Part shown: positions 46,203-58,413 of the stretch, piece after piece | Numbering within the stretch: position 1 is the stretch's first letter | How the letters are laid out: the number at the start of each line of letters is the position of its first letter | NCBI RefSeq assembly: GCF_001642475.1 | Contig: NW_019173996.1 | Coordinates: forward strand, 62,001 to 126,000 | Reading direction: 5' to 3' | Length of the DNA stretch: 64,000 nt | Source of the DNA: Fonsecaea monophora | Taxonomy: Eukaryota > Ascomycota > Eurotiomycetes > Chaetothyriales > Herpotrichiellaceae | Position numbers and translations under genes: made by a program | Notes under the pieces: model-generated | The model's database searches: none | Seen by the model: the letters and a program-made list of their open reading frames with translations, nothing else | What the model was told of the DNA's origin: nothing

Positions 46203-48919
46203 ATGGTTCACCCGATCGAGCCTTCGAAGTTGTCCAACACCTGTTGTCGCTGTCGCGCAAAGAAAGTGAAATGTAGGTCAAGCAAGCCTGTACCCGTGGT
46301 CTCGGACGGCTCATGAATTTCTTGTACGGCGTTTCAGGTAATGGTCGAGAACCATGTGACAAGTGTCAAGTATGGCCGCGAGTGTCCGCTCAAAACTCTT
46401 TCAAGCCCCCATGTCTGATGCCCATCTCAGCGCACCGGGAGTTTTTGCACCTATGTGCCCTCACGGAGAGGAAGAAGGCCAACGACGTTGGCGAAGCAGC
46501 ATCCCAATGGGACTCGGGGCGCAAATATAAAAGCCTGCGTGCACCACGCACACAGATCACCGTCCGGTCAGATTCACTCAAGTTGCTCTCAGGGGCGTTA
46601 CTCTCCTCCTCCGACAGCTACGTGCTACTCGTCATGCGGGGAGCGGCCGATCGGTCACAGCGACGAGACTGTGTCGTGCAATTACACTGCTCAATCTGGC
46701 CGCACGGATATGGGCATGTGTCCGAGTACAACATCTTTCCCGCTGGAGCCAGAGTCCTTCGATATAGACACCCACTTAGAACACGCATTGGCAAGCGCCG
46801 ATGGGATAGGAACATTGCACCAGGACGTCGACGAATCAACCATGGAGTCTTTCAGCTCAGAGGCTTTGCAGGCTCCACGGGTGCCGCCGGCGTCGGAGCG
46901 TGAAAACTGTGCCCTCACACCTCACAGTGTAAGAAGGCCATAAATTGTTTGCGGAAGACTACAGGCTTACGTGACAGCAGGGCAATTGGGAACATCATGG
47001 TATTCTCGCGTACCAGCCGTCAGAAGGACCTTTGTTGACCTGAAGCCAGGGCCCGGATCCTGGCTCTCCATCTGCTCAAAACCAGGGCTTGCTTGGGTAT
47101 CTCAAGCGGTTGGCTCCAGCGATTTTGGAGAGAGTGCAAGAGACCTGGTCTCCACGTGGACACGGCGTCTGACAATGGACATGAGTGCTTTGGCTCCTCA
47201 TCCAAACTCGGAGCCGGAGCCGGAAATGGCATGGGCATTTGTCAATGGTTTCTGGCTGTTCTATGTTCCGCCTCCTCCCAGCTAGAATACTGACATTATT
47301 GTTGATAGCATATTTTGACGAATCCTTCGAATCTATCTACGGCGTTGTGCACAGACCCGAGTTCGAGGCCACACTCAGTGCTTGGCTTCGTGGCGAGTCG
47401 AAACGCAACGTGGACGTAGTCTGGCACGCGCTGCGCAAGACCATCTACGCAGCCGGGTGCACCATATACCTGCCCAAACACTCTACCTTGAGTTACAAAG
47501 AGATTCAATCACAAGCCTGGGGGTATTTCCAGCAGGCCCTATCGTCCCTCGTCCAGATTCTTTTCACGCCGAATGGAATTCTCTCCATACGCTGCATATT
47601 GGCCATGGTACGTTCCGCTCCATACACCGGGCAGCAAAGAACTGACAGAGGTAGACATTCTTTGCTGGTGGGCTGGGCTCACCATCGCTTGAATATCAGC
47701 TCTGCTCAATGGCGGTGCGACTGGCACATGCCAAAGGGATACATCGACAGTCTGGGTCGGGATGGAGTTTGTCTGCAGACGAAGCCAAGCAATGCAATTG
47801 GCTCTTCTGGGCAGTTTATTGCTGCGAGAAGCATATAGCCCTGCGCTCTGGACGGCCTTCGGTGAGTAACATCCCCCACCCAATCCTTTGTTTCCCCAGG
47901 ATAATGACCATCTCGATTGTAGTTGATCGACGACGACGAGATTAGCTGTCAGGTCCCGAAGGACGCCTGCCCCGGAAGCACAATCGATGTTCCCGCGCTT
48001 GTCGCTGTGATCCAGCAAGCTCGTATTCTGTCTCAAGTGGCGAAGAGGTTGTTTTCTTTCCAAGCCCTCCAGCGGTCCTCACCGGTTCTGCTGGAGGCGG
48101 TACGTGATCTGGACGCCCAACTAAGGGGCTGGAGAAACTCTCTCCCTGACGATTTGAAACCACCAGACACTCTTGGTTCATTCTCGATCGTCGACAGGAG
48201 GCGCCTGTGCCGGCTGGTCCTGATCTATTATGGATACTATGGTGGTCTGACTTCGATTCATGCCGCATTTGCTTACCCCTGGATCAGCTCGACTCTCTTT
48301 GGCCATGGCCGGATGGGTGAGGGCATCCGCGAGCAAATCATGGCAAGCTCCGAAATCGTCCACGGGGCAGCGAGGAACATGCTGGTCATAGCCAAAGGGG
48401 TTGAGATCAAGCCAGACGCTTCGCAATGGTGGGTGAATCGTGGGGTTCTCCTCGCATGTTCTCCTGCTGACAGATCTTTAGGGCTGCGTTCTACTTTCCG
48501 ATGCTAGGTCTGATCAATGTCTTCATCTACGTGCTCAAGCACCCGCATGGAGGTTCCACTTCTTCCGACCTTGCGTTGCTAGACATCATGGTCGGGTACT
48601 TTGCGAACATGCAATTCGTCACCGAGGGCGACATGAGCTATCCATTTGCCCGTGATGTAGCGAACCTTGCAAGGCGGACCGCCCAAAAAGCAGCAGAGGC
48701 GGAGAAGAGAGACATTCGCCCAGGGCCGGATTCTGACGACAATGTGGCGCTCGGCCGTCAAGAATTCCAATTTCCCGACATGGTAAGTGGCCCATCTGGC
48801 CGTGGGAGACGGAGCTGACTCACCTTGTACAGAATGACAACTTCCCAAGTCCAAGCGATTTCAACTTCGACGAGTGGGGGATTTTTGGCTCTGTCTTTGA
48901 CGAAATTATCGTTGCATGA
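46203..48919 (+). CDS. Zn2Cys6 transcription factor with fungal MHR domain
   Basis: Nine exons are inferred: 46203-46272, 46338-46369, 46431-46928, 46965-47247, 47309-47607, 47655-47861, 47923-48428, 48482-48782 and 48833-48919, giving about 760 residues. Splicing brings together TCCRCRAKKVKC, NGREPCDKC and QRTGSFC, a perfect Cx2Cx6Cx5Cx2Cx6C binuclear zinc cluster at residues 14-40. The fungal-specific transcription factor domain follows from AYFDESFESIYGVVHRPEF to GWRNSLPDDLKPP and YYGGLTSIHAAF. An acidic tail NDNFPSPSDFNFDEWGIF ends the protein. The junction near 46928/46965 is uncertain because that intron would be only 36 bp. It is a nuclear DNA-binding activator or repressor, probably of the region C genes. 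Confidence 0.88.
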
Positions 48920-49128
48920 CATGGATATACGAAGAAAAATTACTATGGCGGTTAGGCAGATTTCAGATCATGCGTGCCAACTACAAGAAAAGACGCCCCT
49001 GGCACAACCGTTATATGTGAGAATCGCCTGCCTCGTACCTGCAAATTCAATAGCCTCTTGGGAAATGCAAGAGCGCCGCAGCGGAGGAGCCCAGTTCTTA
49101 ATCCCCAAGACATGACCAGAAAAATACA

Positions 49129-49767
49129 TTATAGAATCTTCCATGCATTCTGGATTTCCCATGACGTGGCCACGTGAGCACTCATGGGCAAGACATGTGT
49201 AACCAACATGGCATGCACGCCTGGAACTGGATCAAAACATGCGTCTTCCATCACCGTCACGATATACCCACGATCTGTCGCAGCACGAGTGGTACTCAGG
49301 ACACAGCCAGAAGTGCTGATGCCGCCGATGATGAGCGACTTGACTCCCTTTTCCTTTAACAGGCTCGACAGTCCATGAGACTCAAGGGCGGAGATGAATC
49401 CCGGTGTCCTCACGAAGCTGAGCTCGCGGTCGGGATGTCGTTTAACTGACAGTGTCTCCGCTTCACGGCCGTACCACGGGTTTCCATCTAGTTTGGTTTC
49501 ATACATCTTCCATCTTGCGGCGATCCTCGAGTGATTGGGAGGCTTTGAGCCGGGCGAAGCGTCGATGAGGCAATGAAAGACGGTCATCTCTTTGTCGAGT
49601 GCCCAGTCGCGCATCTGTGATGCAATATTGAGGACACTGGTTGCGGCAACGTCCCCAATCCCCGCAAGAGTCATGTTTTGATAGTCCATGAGCAACACCG
49701 CAGTTTCATGAGGTGAGATTGACAGTGGTGATGACAGGTCGCCAGGTGAGAAGACTGCGTTTGCCAT
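49129..49767 (-). CDS. Isochorismatase/nicotinamidase-like cysteine hydrolase
   Basis: This is a single exon of 212 residues. LLMDYQNMTL carries the catalytic Asp28, and GGISTSGCVLSTTRAA carries the nucleophile Cys155. The residue of the usual catalytic lysine (before the TP/TxxxAF region) appears to be Arg120 in LSFVRTPGFISAL. The non-prolyl cis segment GGISTSG is normal. The family hydrolyses amide or vinyl-ether bonds in nicotinamide, isochorismate, carbamates and related compounds. The start is MANAVFS; an ATG three codons upstream is a possible alternative. It converges with the regulator gene. Confidence 0.88.
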   Translation of the reverse strand: MANAVFSPGDLSSPLSISPHETAVLLMDYQNMTLAGIGDVAATSVLNIASQMRDWALDKEMTVFHCLIDASPGSKPPNHSRIAARWKMYETKLDGNPWYGREAETLSVKRHPDRELSFVRTPGFISALESHGLSSLLKEKGVKSLIIGGISTSGCVLSTTRAATDRGYIVTVMEDACFDPVPGVHAMLVTHVLPMSAHVATSWEIQNAWKIL

Positions 49768-51622
49768 AGTCAACATGAAGGAAATGGCAGGCAAGAAAGC
49801 ATATGAGATGAGGTTAGCGAGCGAAATGGCACACCTGTTACGCAGGAGACGTGATTCAAATCCAGAGTGATCCAGGTCGAAGTGGTATTTGCTATATGTT
49901 ACAGGGCGGAGATAAAGATTAATGCCGAGATGCATATGCAACGTTGTGGGCCTGGCCCATGAAAACTGTCACTGTGCAGTTGCAATGCGCTATCGTCGGT
50001 AATGGCCCGTTCGCGGGCGATTCCGGATCTTGTTTCCATGACCCAGTAGTTGTGGGCGGATAGTAATGAAAACTGGCCTGGAGGAACAATTTCCTACCCA
50101 TGGCTTAACACCGGCCAACTTCTTGGTTCCTAATGGTTTCTTTGCAGGAAGTTCAGCCTCTTTTGAGCCAAGTCAAGGGACGCCGATACTCTCTGGTACC
50201 ATCTCTGCTGTGCTCCACGACCAGTGGACGGGTTTGAGGCAAGTCTGTTTCTTTTTCGTAGGATTCGAGTTTAACATGCCTAAGACCCTGCAAAAAGCAC
50301 ATACTGCTCTTCGACCTAGTTTCTTGGATTCCGACAGGGGACTGAGGAGTGTTCAGAGTAAGGTAGTTCGGAGATAAGGTCGCTCGATCAGCTTGGACTG
50401 GGTTCGACAGAGAAACCCAAATTCGAGGTTCAACCTTCCAAAATGACTTGGAAAAAGGTTGACCAAGAGCATACAGAGCAAGATGCAGTCTTGTTCCGTC
50501 ATTAAGACTTGTTGCATAGGGTGCAATTTGGAATTCCGAGTCCTAGGTACACCTAGCTAGCCATCGTGCCAAAAGATCCAGAAACGCCAGGCAGGGTAGA
50601 AAGGAAAACGCTCCAAGGGAGTATTCTCTCCATATCACCTTGCCCTTTCGACATCCAAGGCACCAGCTCGAAAATTTACCTTCTCGTGCTCTGGGGATGT
50701 CAATCTTGGTCAATTATGGTCAGATTGGTGATACATTCTGCGAGGCCGTTTCGAAGAGACATGAAGCATATGCACAATCGATTTGCGCGATTGTTTGCAG
50801 CCGAGAAATGACTCAGGATGGCACTGTTCTTGACACGAGAGAAGAAGCATTTCGCTAGTCCTAACCCGGGAAGATCGTTTCAACAGGACAAGACAGGACC
50901 ACCTACTCTGGGGGTGAAGATTTGTTAGTCGCAGCTCTGATCTAGGGTACATGTTTCCCGGATGACTTCGGCACCTCGTTCAAGAAGACTGACATCGTGT
51001 CCTCAAGACAAGGAGGCAGCCTGACGAGACGAAAGAAGCACGAGCTGGGGAATTGAAAGCAAGTGGAGATGGCTGCTAAAGGGGCAGAGACTATGGAACA
51101 GAAAAAGTGATGAAGCGCAGGTGCGCATGGATACATGGTGACAGTTGAAAGTGCCAAGCCTTTCCCTCGCCTGGGCGGCGCTGCTGCTGTGTTGATGCCT
51201 CGTGCCTTGCGGAGATTTTGGGACAGACATGTTCATACTCAAGTGTCGCGTGCAGTTGAGCAAAATCCTCATATTTAGCAACTGATTATCCTATTTCTGA
51301 ATACATTGTTGCCCCCCTCGGATGACGTGACATTGTCTATCTCCTGAGCCTTCCTCCTCCGCATCGTCGAGCATCTGTTCGCAGGCATAAACGTGACGTA
51401 CGACATCGCAAGGCTGCACCGCAGCTTGCTAAGCGCCTGGAGTCGTATACAACCACGTCGCCTGCCAGTCCTTGTACGACCATTAACTCGACAAGAGAGT
51501 GTGTCGTCCAAGTCGTGGTTCTTGCTTCTGTCAGCGTCGGTATGATCCAGGACAATCGATAAATCCTCACTCCTTCGACTCGAATGACCCCAACGATCCA
51601 GCGGGCGAACATATAACAGGCC
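49768..51622. other. Intergenic boundary between cluster and housekeeping genes
   Basis: This 1.85-kb stretch has no supportable gene. Open frames of up to 134 codons lack domains. It holds the promoters of the isochorismatase-like and BLM10 genes. Confidence 0.5.
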
Positions 51623-54600
51623 ATGGAAATCCCAAAGCAGCACATGGAAGAGCTCCTCAACGGCAGCCTTACCAAACAAGGCTCTGAAATCTCAAGAGCG
51701 ACCTCTCCGGGCGGTACCATAGCCATGCAAGATGGTCAAACGAACGAGTCTGGCAGCCATTGCAAGCGCAACAGACCTCGAACGTACCCTTACTTTTCTA
51801 CCTTGCCATATACTGTGGAAGATGAGGCGAAGAGACAGGAAGATCTGGCAGAGATACTCAAACATCTTTACATTGCGATTCAGGCCAGCGACTTCACTCC
51901 AGGTGCGGTGCATTGGACTAGGGAACTGCGCAGCTGGCTCTCTCTCAAGTTCGATCCCACCAAAGAACAGCGCGTGAAGCTCGTTAGGCTTTACTATGAA
52001 CTCGCTCTGGCTCCTGGCATTGATCCAAGTGTGGCCGAACGCTTCGCTAGCATGTTCATGCTACTCACAAAGTCTGTTGTTTCCCAGTCCACGGCCTTGA
52101 AGGGTCTCTCAACTGACATGTCTGCAGACGAAAACACTACTTGCGTCCTTTGCTCGATCTAACCCTTGACTGGCGGCCGCTCTTCCGAGAGATCAAAGTA
52201 TTCGTGCTACCAAGCGAGTCGGGCTTGATGCAGACCACCAACCTCAAGCGCAATATCAAGACACTGATCAAAATCAGTTCCTTCGCCCAACTGTATTTTG
52301 ATCCAGAGGACATCCCTGCGATGTTGGAAGAAATTCTCCCCTATTTCACAATGTCATCGACTGAGGGCGCATTTGTGGTGATAGGGCTGCTGAATATGCT
52401 GCTGCCAACAGCACCCCCTCCGCTCAATCGATCCGACCTGAATCCCCAACATTTTCTTCCCACCTTTTTCCACTTGTGGTCGTTGGTCAATCGCTCCCGA
52501 ACCGTCGATGTCGCCCTGGTTGATCTTCTCTCTCGCCTAGCTCGAGACTCGCTGCCTAGTAAACAGGTCGAGTTTTCCGAGTTCGGGATATTCACCGCTG
52601 AGCAGTCAACGCTAATCACAACTGCGGTTCTGAGGTTATTGGAGATTCCTGTAGGGCAATCCACCTCTCCCTATAGTGCTCTCGTGGACATCACAGCCGG
52701 CATGGGGTTTCTGCTGGATCGCGATTCACGCAAGCACCCCGTTTCACATCACATTGCCCGCTGGTTTGTCATGTCATTATCACCGGTCTGCCTGGAAAAG
52801 AAGACATCGGTCCTTTCTCTTCTCGAGACCCTGATACAAGCCATTGAGACTTTTTTCCACCCCTCGAACTCTGGCTCCTGGACCCGCACCCTAGCCCAGC
52901 TTGTGTTCTACCTGGCAGATTTCTTCGTTATGCGGTGGAACAGAGAACGCAATGGTGAAATGGAGGTCCCTGAAGAGCGAAAACTCAATGAAGCATTGCG
53001 GAGACGTTTTGTCCTCTGTTTGCGAGAAGTCATATTCATGGGCATTTATGCCAAGAGCGGAACAGCCATGAGCTATTCGTTGTCAACCCTTCAAGCCCTA
53101 GCATTTTTGGAGCCAGACTTGATCCTCCCTGGTGCCCTCCAACGAATCTACCCTTCAATGCAGGGGCTTGTTGAGGTGCACCGAACAATCTCCTCTATAC
53201 GATCGTTACAAATCTTGGCGAGGACAATGATCAGGACTAAAGGCTACCGTTGTCATATCACGGCTCTCCTTGGTCTTGCCTTGCCTGGTATCGACGCCAA
53301 TGATCTGGACAAAACGCTCTGTACTTTGTCGTTTTTCGCGAATGTGTGCTACAATATACCATTTGAGGATCTTTCCAAGGGCCGAGAAGATGTTCAAGGT
53401 AACATGCTGGCTATAGACTGGATCACAGGGGAGATGGAACGTATGGAGCAGGAAGGCTCCCAAGTCGAGTTGAATTACGCCGCCTTGAATGAAAGGGATG
53501 AAGAGTTGATACTTGCCTCGTCCACTGCTGGGTTTGGAGAATTCGTCACATCGTTTCTGGGCCGAGTCTTCACTCTGCTGGAAAATTTGCCAGATGCAGC
53601 CCGTGTCAGAAGTGGATCTCCCGAAGAAAACATCGTCAATACATTGCCAGCAGCTTTTATGCCTTTGCTAGCATCTCTCTCGCCAGAATTGTACGACCTG
53701 GCATTGAACAAAATTGTTGACTTTGTTGCGAACCACGTCATCCATCAATCGAGAGATGCAATGGCCTTTATTTGCAACTGCTTGTGCAAGGTCGACCCTG
53801 AGAAGGCCCTGGCGAAACTCGTGCCTGTTTTGATCAGTGCCATTCGCACTGAAATCGATGAGAACGGTGCCGGCTCAACCAGGAATGCTGCTTCCGATGT
53901 CCTGCCTCGAGATAGAGGTTTGGTTTGGAATATCAGCATGCTGAGTATGTGTGTGGTTCATGTCGGCTCCGCAGTCCTGAAATACAAGCAGGAACTGTTC
54001 GATATCGCTGTGTACATGCAGCAGAAATGCAAGGGCATGCCGACCGTGCACGTCTCCAACTACGTGCATCATCTGCTGCTAAACCTCACAGTAACCTACA
54101 CCGCGGATTACGCCTTGTATGAACCGGACAGAGTCAAGAATGGGATCAATGCAGATCTCTGGGGCGCGGCAGAACCACCGGCAACCGTCAAACCAAAATG
54201 GCACGTTCCCTGCAAAGAAGAGATTGATTTCGCCGTGGAATTGTTTGAGAATCAAGCCGAAAGCGCGGTGCAACATCTGCAACGCCTCATCGACGGCTCA
54301 TCCAGTATTAAACGCGACGGCAGCGGCAAGGAGTGGTCGGATGAAGTCTCAAGGAATCTGGTTCTTCTACGCCTGCTCCTCGCTGGAGTATCAGTTCTCT
54401 TTGATTCCAAGGGTGTCAACGAGGGTTTGACCACGACTGCGGCAGGTGTTGATGCCGATACCGACACCTCAATGTCTCAGGCAAATGGCCATGCTCCGGA
54501 ACAACCCAGTGACGTCTTGGACAATGACTCTTCCCTTGATGGCACAGACGAAACATCGATCAAGCCCTCTTTTCAGTATCCTGCTGGCGAGTTGTTAAAG

Positions 54601-57600
54601 CCTGATGATGCTAACTACAAACTTCTTCATCAACTCAGGCAGAAGATCGGCCGTGTTCTTCATGAGGTCCACGTCTTTCTGACTCGAGAAGGGGAGGATG
54701 ATGTGTCGTCTTTCGCTCCTTTGTACACTGCCTATCGATCATGGTTTGTTGATGTCGGCATCGAGCGCTCTGCCCACGTTCTTGACAGAGTCACTCGGCT
54801 TCTTCATGCTGATGAGCAACCGTACAAAGTGAGCGGCATACGCAAGGACTACCCTCGCTCAATACTCGTCCGACGAGCCAATGTTTACCATACCCAGAGG
54901 CTCCGGCATAATGCTGCACCTAGACCACGATCAGAGCTTGACGAGCAGCTTCTACTAGACCTTGCAGAGTCCGCCGTCTCTTTATACACGGAAGTCCGCC
55001 GAAATGCGCAAAGTGCAGGCGAATCGGCCCTCAAGGTCATTTTTGGAGCTCGATTGTTCGTTATCCCGCCACTTTTAGCGGCCTTCCAGAAAGCCGTAGA
55101 AAAGAACGACTTCCCCCGAATTAAAGGCGGACTATTCGCCTTGTTGTTTGGCAGTCTCGCAAAGACAGTGGGCAGACATTGGAAATACACACCAGCCGTC
55201 ATAAGAACATTTATCGAGGCCAGCACTGCTGACAAACCCTCCATCCAAAAGCTTTGCAGTGGCGGGTTGTTCCAGGTCATGGACTATGGTCGGCCTGGCG
55301 ATCGAATGGCTATAATCGACCGTACAGTTGTCGACCCATTTGCTCCCGCTGAAGATGTCGATGATAAGATCGCAAAGAAAAAGGCATTTATCCTGACCAA
55401 GCGTGGTAACATCGAGCGCAAGAAGGCGGAACTTGCGGAAGAGCTCATCGAGCTTATTCGCGTCTCACATTGGAAGAAAGCCACCCGCGTGGCCACGCTT
55501 GTCATGTCTTTGGGAATGAGGTTCGACACAATTGCTTCAGACAGCATGATTGATTTGATAACTCTGGGCACAATAGACCCTCACCCGGGCTTGCGCGGCC
55601 TGTATTCTCAGGGGTTGGTTGCTCTCTTCACCATGACCGATGTGCGAGCAGTGTGCAACCACGACTATGCAAATTACATCCAGGCAATCCAAGAGTTCCC
55701 TGCAAAAGTCAAAGTCGAGACGAGAGCTGGAGAGGAATCGTGGACCGAGACATTCCTGAAGGCCTTCTCTCAACCGGAGGCCGATGTTTACATCGATCAC
55801 GATTATCCTGGTTGGCTTGTGTGGTCGAAAGACATGCCCGGTTACAAGGCTAACGTGCAGAACGACATTATCTATGATGAAGTTGAGTGGAAAAAACGAG
55901 CTGTAATCGGCAAACACCTCAATCGAGAATGGTTTGTCACCTTTTTCAAGTACCTGAAGCAAGAGCCTCGAGACCAATCCGCAGATAAGTTCCGCATGGC
56001 GAGCGCGGCGATGTTGACTTATGCCTTCGAACTGATCATAAGGGACGGTCTAGCCGTTGCAACATTCGAAGACATCAAAGAAGAAACACTGGCAGTTTTT
56101 GAGGACGGCAGCGACAAGCATCAACACCGTGCCACGGCAGAGATTCTGGGTGGTCTGGTAACGTCGGTCATGGATAATTCCATTGAGCGGAGGACGATGG
56201 TATGGGAATTCGCGTTCCCAATCATTCAAAGAGTCTTCTCAGATGGCCTTACTCCAGAGAATTCTGGCTACTGGACAACTTTCCTTCATATGATTCTTCA
56301 GAGCCGGGACCCTCGGAGAGCATGGCCACTGGTGGATTGGATCACAAGCTTCCGCCTCGATATGGGATCCAACGCCGCTTTCAAGGAAAGTTCAAAGATT
56401 CATCTGCTCCATCAAGTGATCCTGGATGCAGGGTGGCATTTCCAGCTCGAAAAGCCTATCATGGAAGACTTTTTAGGCCATATCGACCATCCATACAAGG
56501 GCGTCCGAGAGGCGATGGCTCAAACTCTTGCTGCGATTACCCGTACTCGATACCATGAGTCGTATAAGGACGTCAGGGAACTCCTCGAAGCCCAGAGGAA
56601 AGCAGGTCCTATTGGGACCCAGCCGTATCTGCCAACCAAAGAGTTCGATGCCACCATGAGTGAGATTTTTGCGCGCTTGGAAAAGTGGCGGCATGAACGC
56701 ACACCCGGTCAACAGACCCCCTCCGCCTATACGTCTGGGAGCAAAACAATATTACTGTGGCTTGATTCCATGCTCTCGTCATATGAGTGCACCCAGCTCT
56801 TGAAGTACTTTCCCAACTTGTTCACGGAGCAATTCCTGCACATGATGGATGTCAAGGAGGATCCCGAGTTGCAGTCTTTGGCATACCATGTCTTTCGACA
56901 CCTGCCGAATATTCCCCATCGAATAGGGGAAGATCAAGCGTTGATCGAGTCCTTGATTCGCATAGGCAGGACATCCCCATCATGGCATCAACGTCTCCGT
57001 GTCATGATCAACATGCAGATCATCTTTTTCAGACGCTTGTTCTTGCTGTCGGAGGAAAGTAAACAGAAGCTTTTCAATTGTGTGGCTGATATGCTCGAAG
57101 ATACACAGCATGAGGTACGGGCGGGTGCTGCCACGACTCTATCTGGAATGATCCGATGCTCACCGCTAGAGCTGCGAGAGAGGATGATCATTCAGTTACG
57201 GGATCGATTCACACAAATGCTCATTGACAATCCCCTGCCAAAGAAACCCAAGGGCCAACTAGCCGGGCTGTCATCAGCGCGAACTTCGGGAACTAACACA
57301 CCTACTCCTGAAGCACAGCGTTTGGTCATCGTTCGCCATGCCGCAGTGCTTGGGCTAGGGTCTCTAATCCAGGCATTCCCTTATTCAAGTCCACCACCAG
57401 CTTGGATGCCTGATGTTTTGGTCACGCTGAGTAGCAAAGCGGCAAATGACCCGGCAACAGTGGGCAACAGCGTCAAGAGTATCATTAGCGACTTCAAGAA
57501 GACGCGGCAGGATACTTGGCATATCGATGTCAAGGTACGTTTTGTGATGAACTGACCTTGTAAACCGAAACTGACCGTTGGCAGGCATTCAAACCAGAAC

Positions 57601-57647
57601 AGATTGAAGACCTCTCCGGGGTGCTATGGAAGAGCTATTTTGCTTAG
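51623..57647 (+). CDS. BLM10: Proteasome activator BLM10/PA200
   Basis: The three exons are 51623-52071, 52128-57534 and 57585-57647, giving 1972 residues, within the family range. The first joint makes LLTKRKHYLRPLLDLTLDWRPLF, the conserved N-terminal block. HEAT-like repeats fill the rest, for example LQSLAYHVFRHLPNIPH and CVADMLEDTQHEVRAGAATTL. The C-terminal segment is KPEQIEDLSGVLWKSYFA. BLM10 caps the 20S core particle, binding through its C-terminal tripeptide (YYA in yeast and human; here YFA). It acts in the nucleus and cytosol in core-particle maturation and degradation of acetylated histones or unfolded peptides. The first exon's start is the only in-frame ATG with a full polar leader. 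Confidence 0.95.
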
Positions 57648-58413
57648 CTCTGCACTTACTTGTAGAATGGAAATGCATAACAACTTTGTGTTTGGGCATA
57701 GCGTCGGCGTCTGGCTAAAGTCCAAATTAAACGGGTCACAGTGGTGTTGTTCGTTTCTCTGAGCGATTCTTTTCTGATGGACTCTCGGTACCTTCTTCCG
57801 ATGTGTAATTACACCTCAGGGATAACGATTGCAGCTCTCTAAGGACATGGGCTTATGATGGCTTAGTGCCATCCTCCTTGTTGAGACAAGAATTGATTGG
57901 ACAAGCGGGAGATGAGCGAGAAGATGCATCTTTTCGCTCAGAACCACCTGAATGGTCGAGGCATAGAATTGGTCAAGCATCATTTGGGGGTCGAGGTGGC
58001 GAAGAAGGGTGAAGATTGACCTTTATGGGTTGTATCAGGTGATAAGGAAAAGCCCTTGATGCCCCGCATGAAATCCAATTCAAGACTGCAGTTCAACTTA
58101 TACTCACGCCCTCACGGCCGCTAATGGAGGATCGAAATGGTGATGCCCTCAGCCTTGTCTGCAGTAGCTGCTCAATGCGCGGCCGTATAACTAGGAAGAA
58201 CCTTTAAGCGGCTAGCGTGCCAAGCCAGCAACTGAGGTACGATGCAATCATCGAGCAACACCTCCAACAGGGACCCAGGCTGCGACTTTCATCTTTCAAA
58301 GCTCTCACACTTCTTATAGTGAGCCACCACAGCTCTCTGGTGAGGCTTCTTTCTCAAACTCCTCTACGTCGTGGCCTGGGCGGCCTGGTTCCCTCCTACA
58401 ATAACCGCCCAGC
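57648..58413. other. Intergenic, BLM10 to V-ATPase
   Basis: This stretch contains the BLM10 3' flank and the V-ATPase promoter. The stretch before 58414 is pyrimidine-rich (CTTCTTTCTC), as in many fungal housekeeping promoters. No gene is seen. Confidence 0.5.

Noticed and set aside
46367..46418. Apparent frameshift in the regulator's zinc cluster (a KYGREC reading one frame over, then a stop)
   Set aside because: An intron at 46370-46430 (GTATGG to CTCAG) gives CDKCQRTGSFC, which completes the zinc cluster with exact spacing. The other reading is a coincidence.
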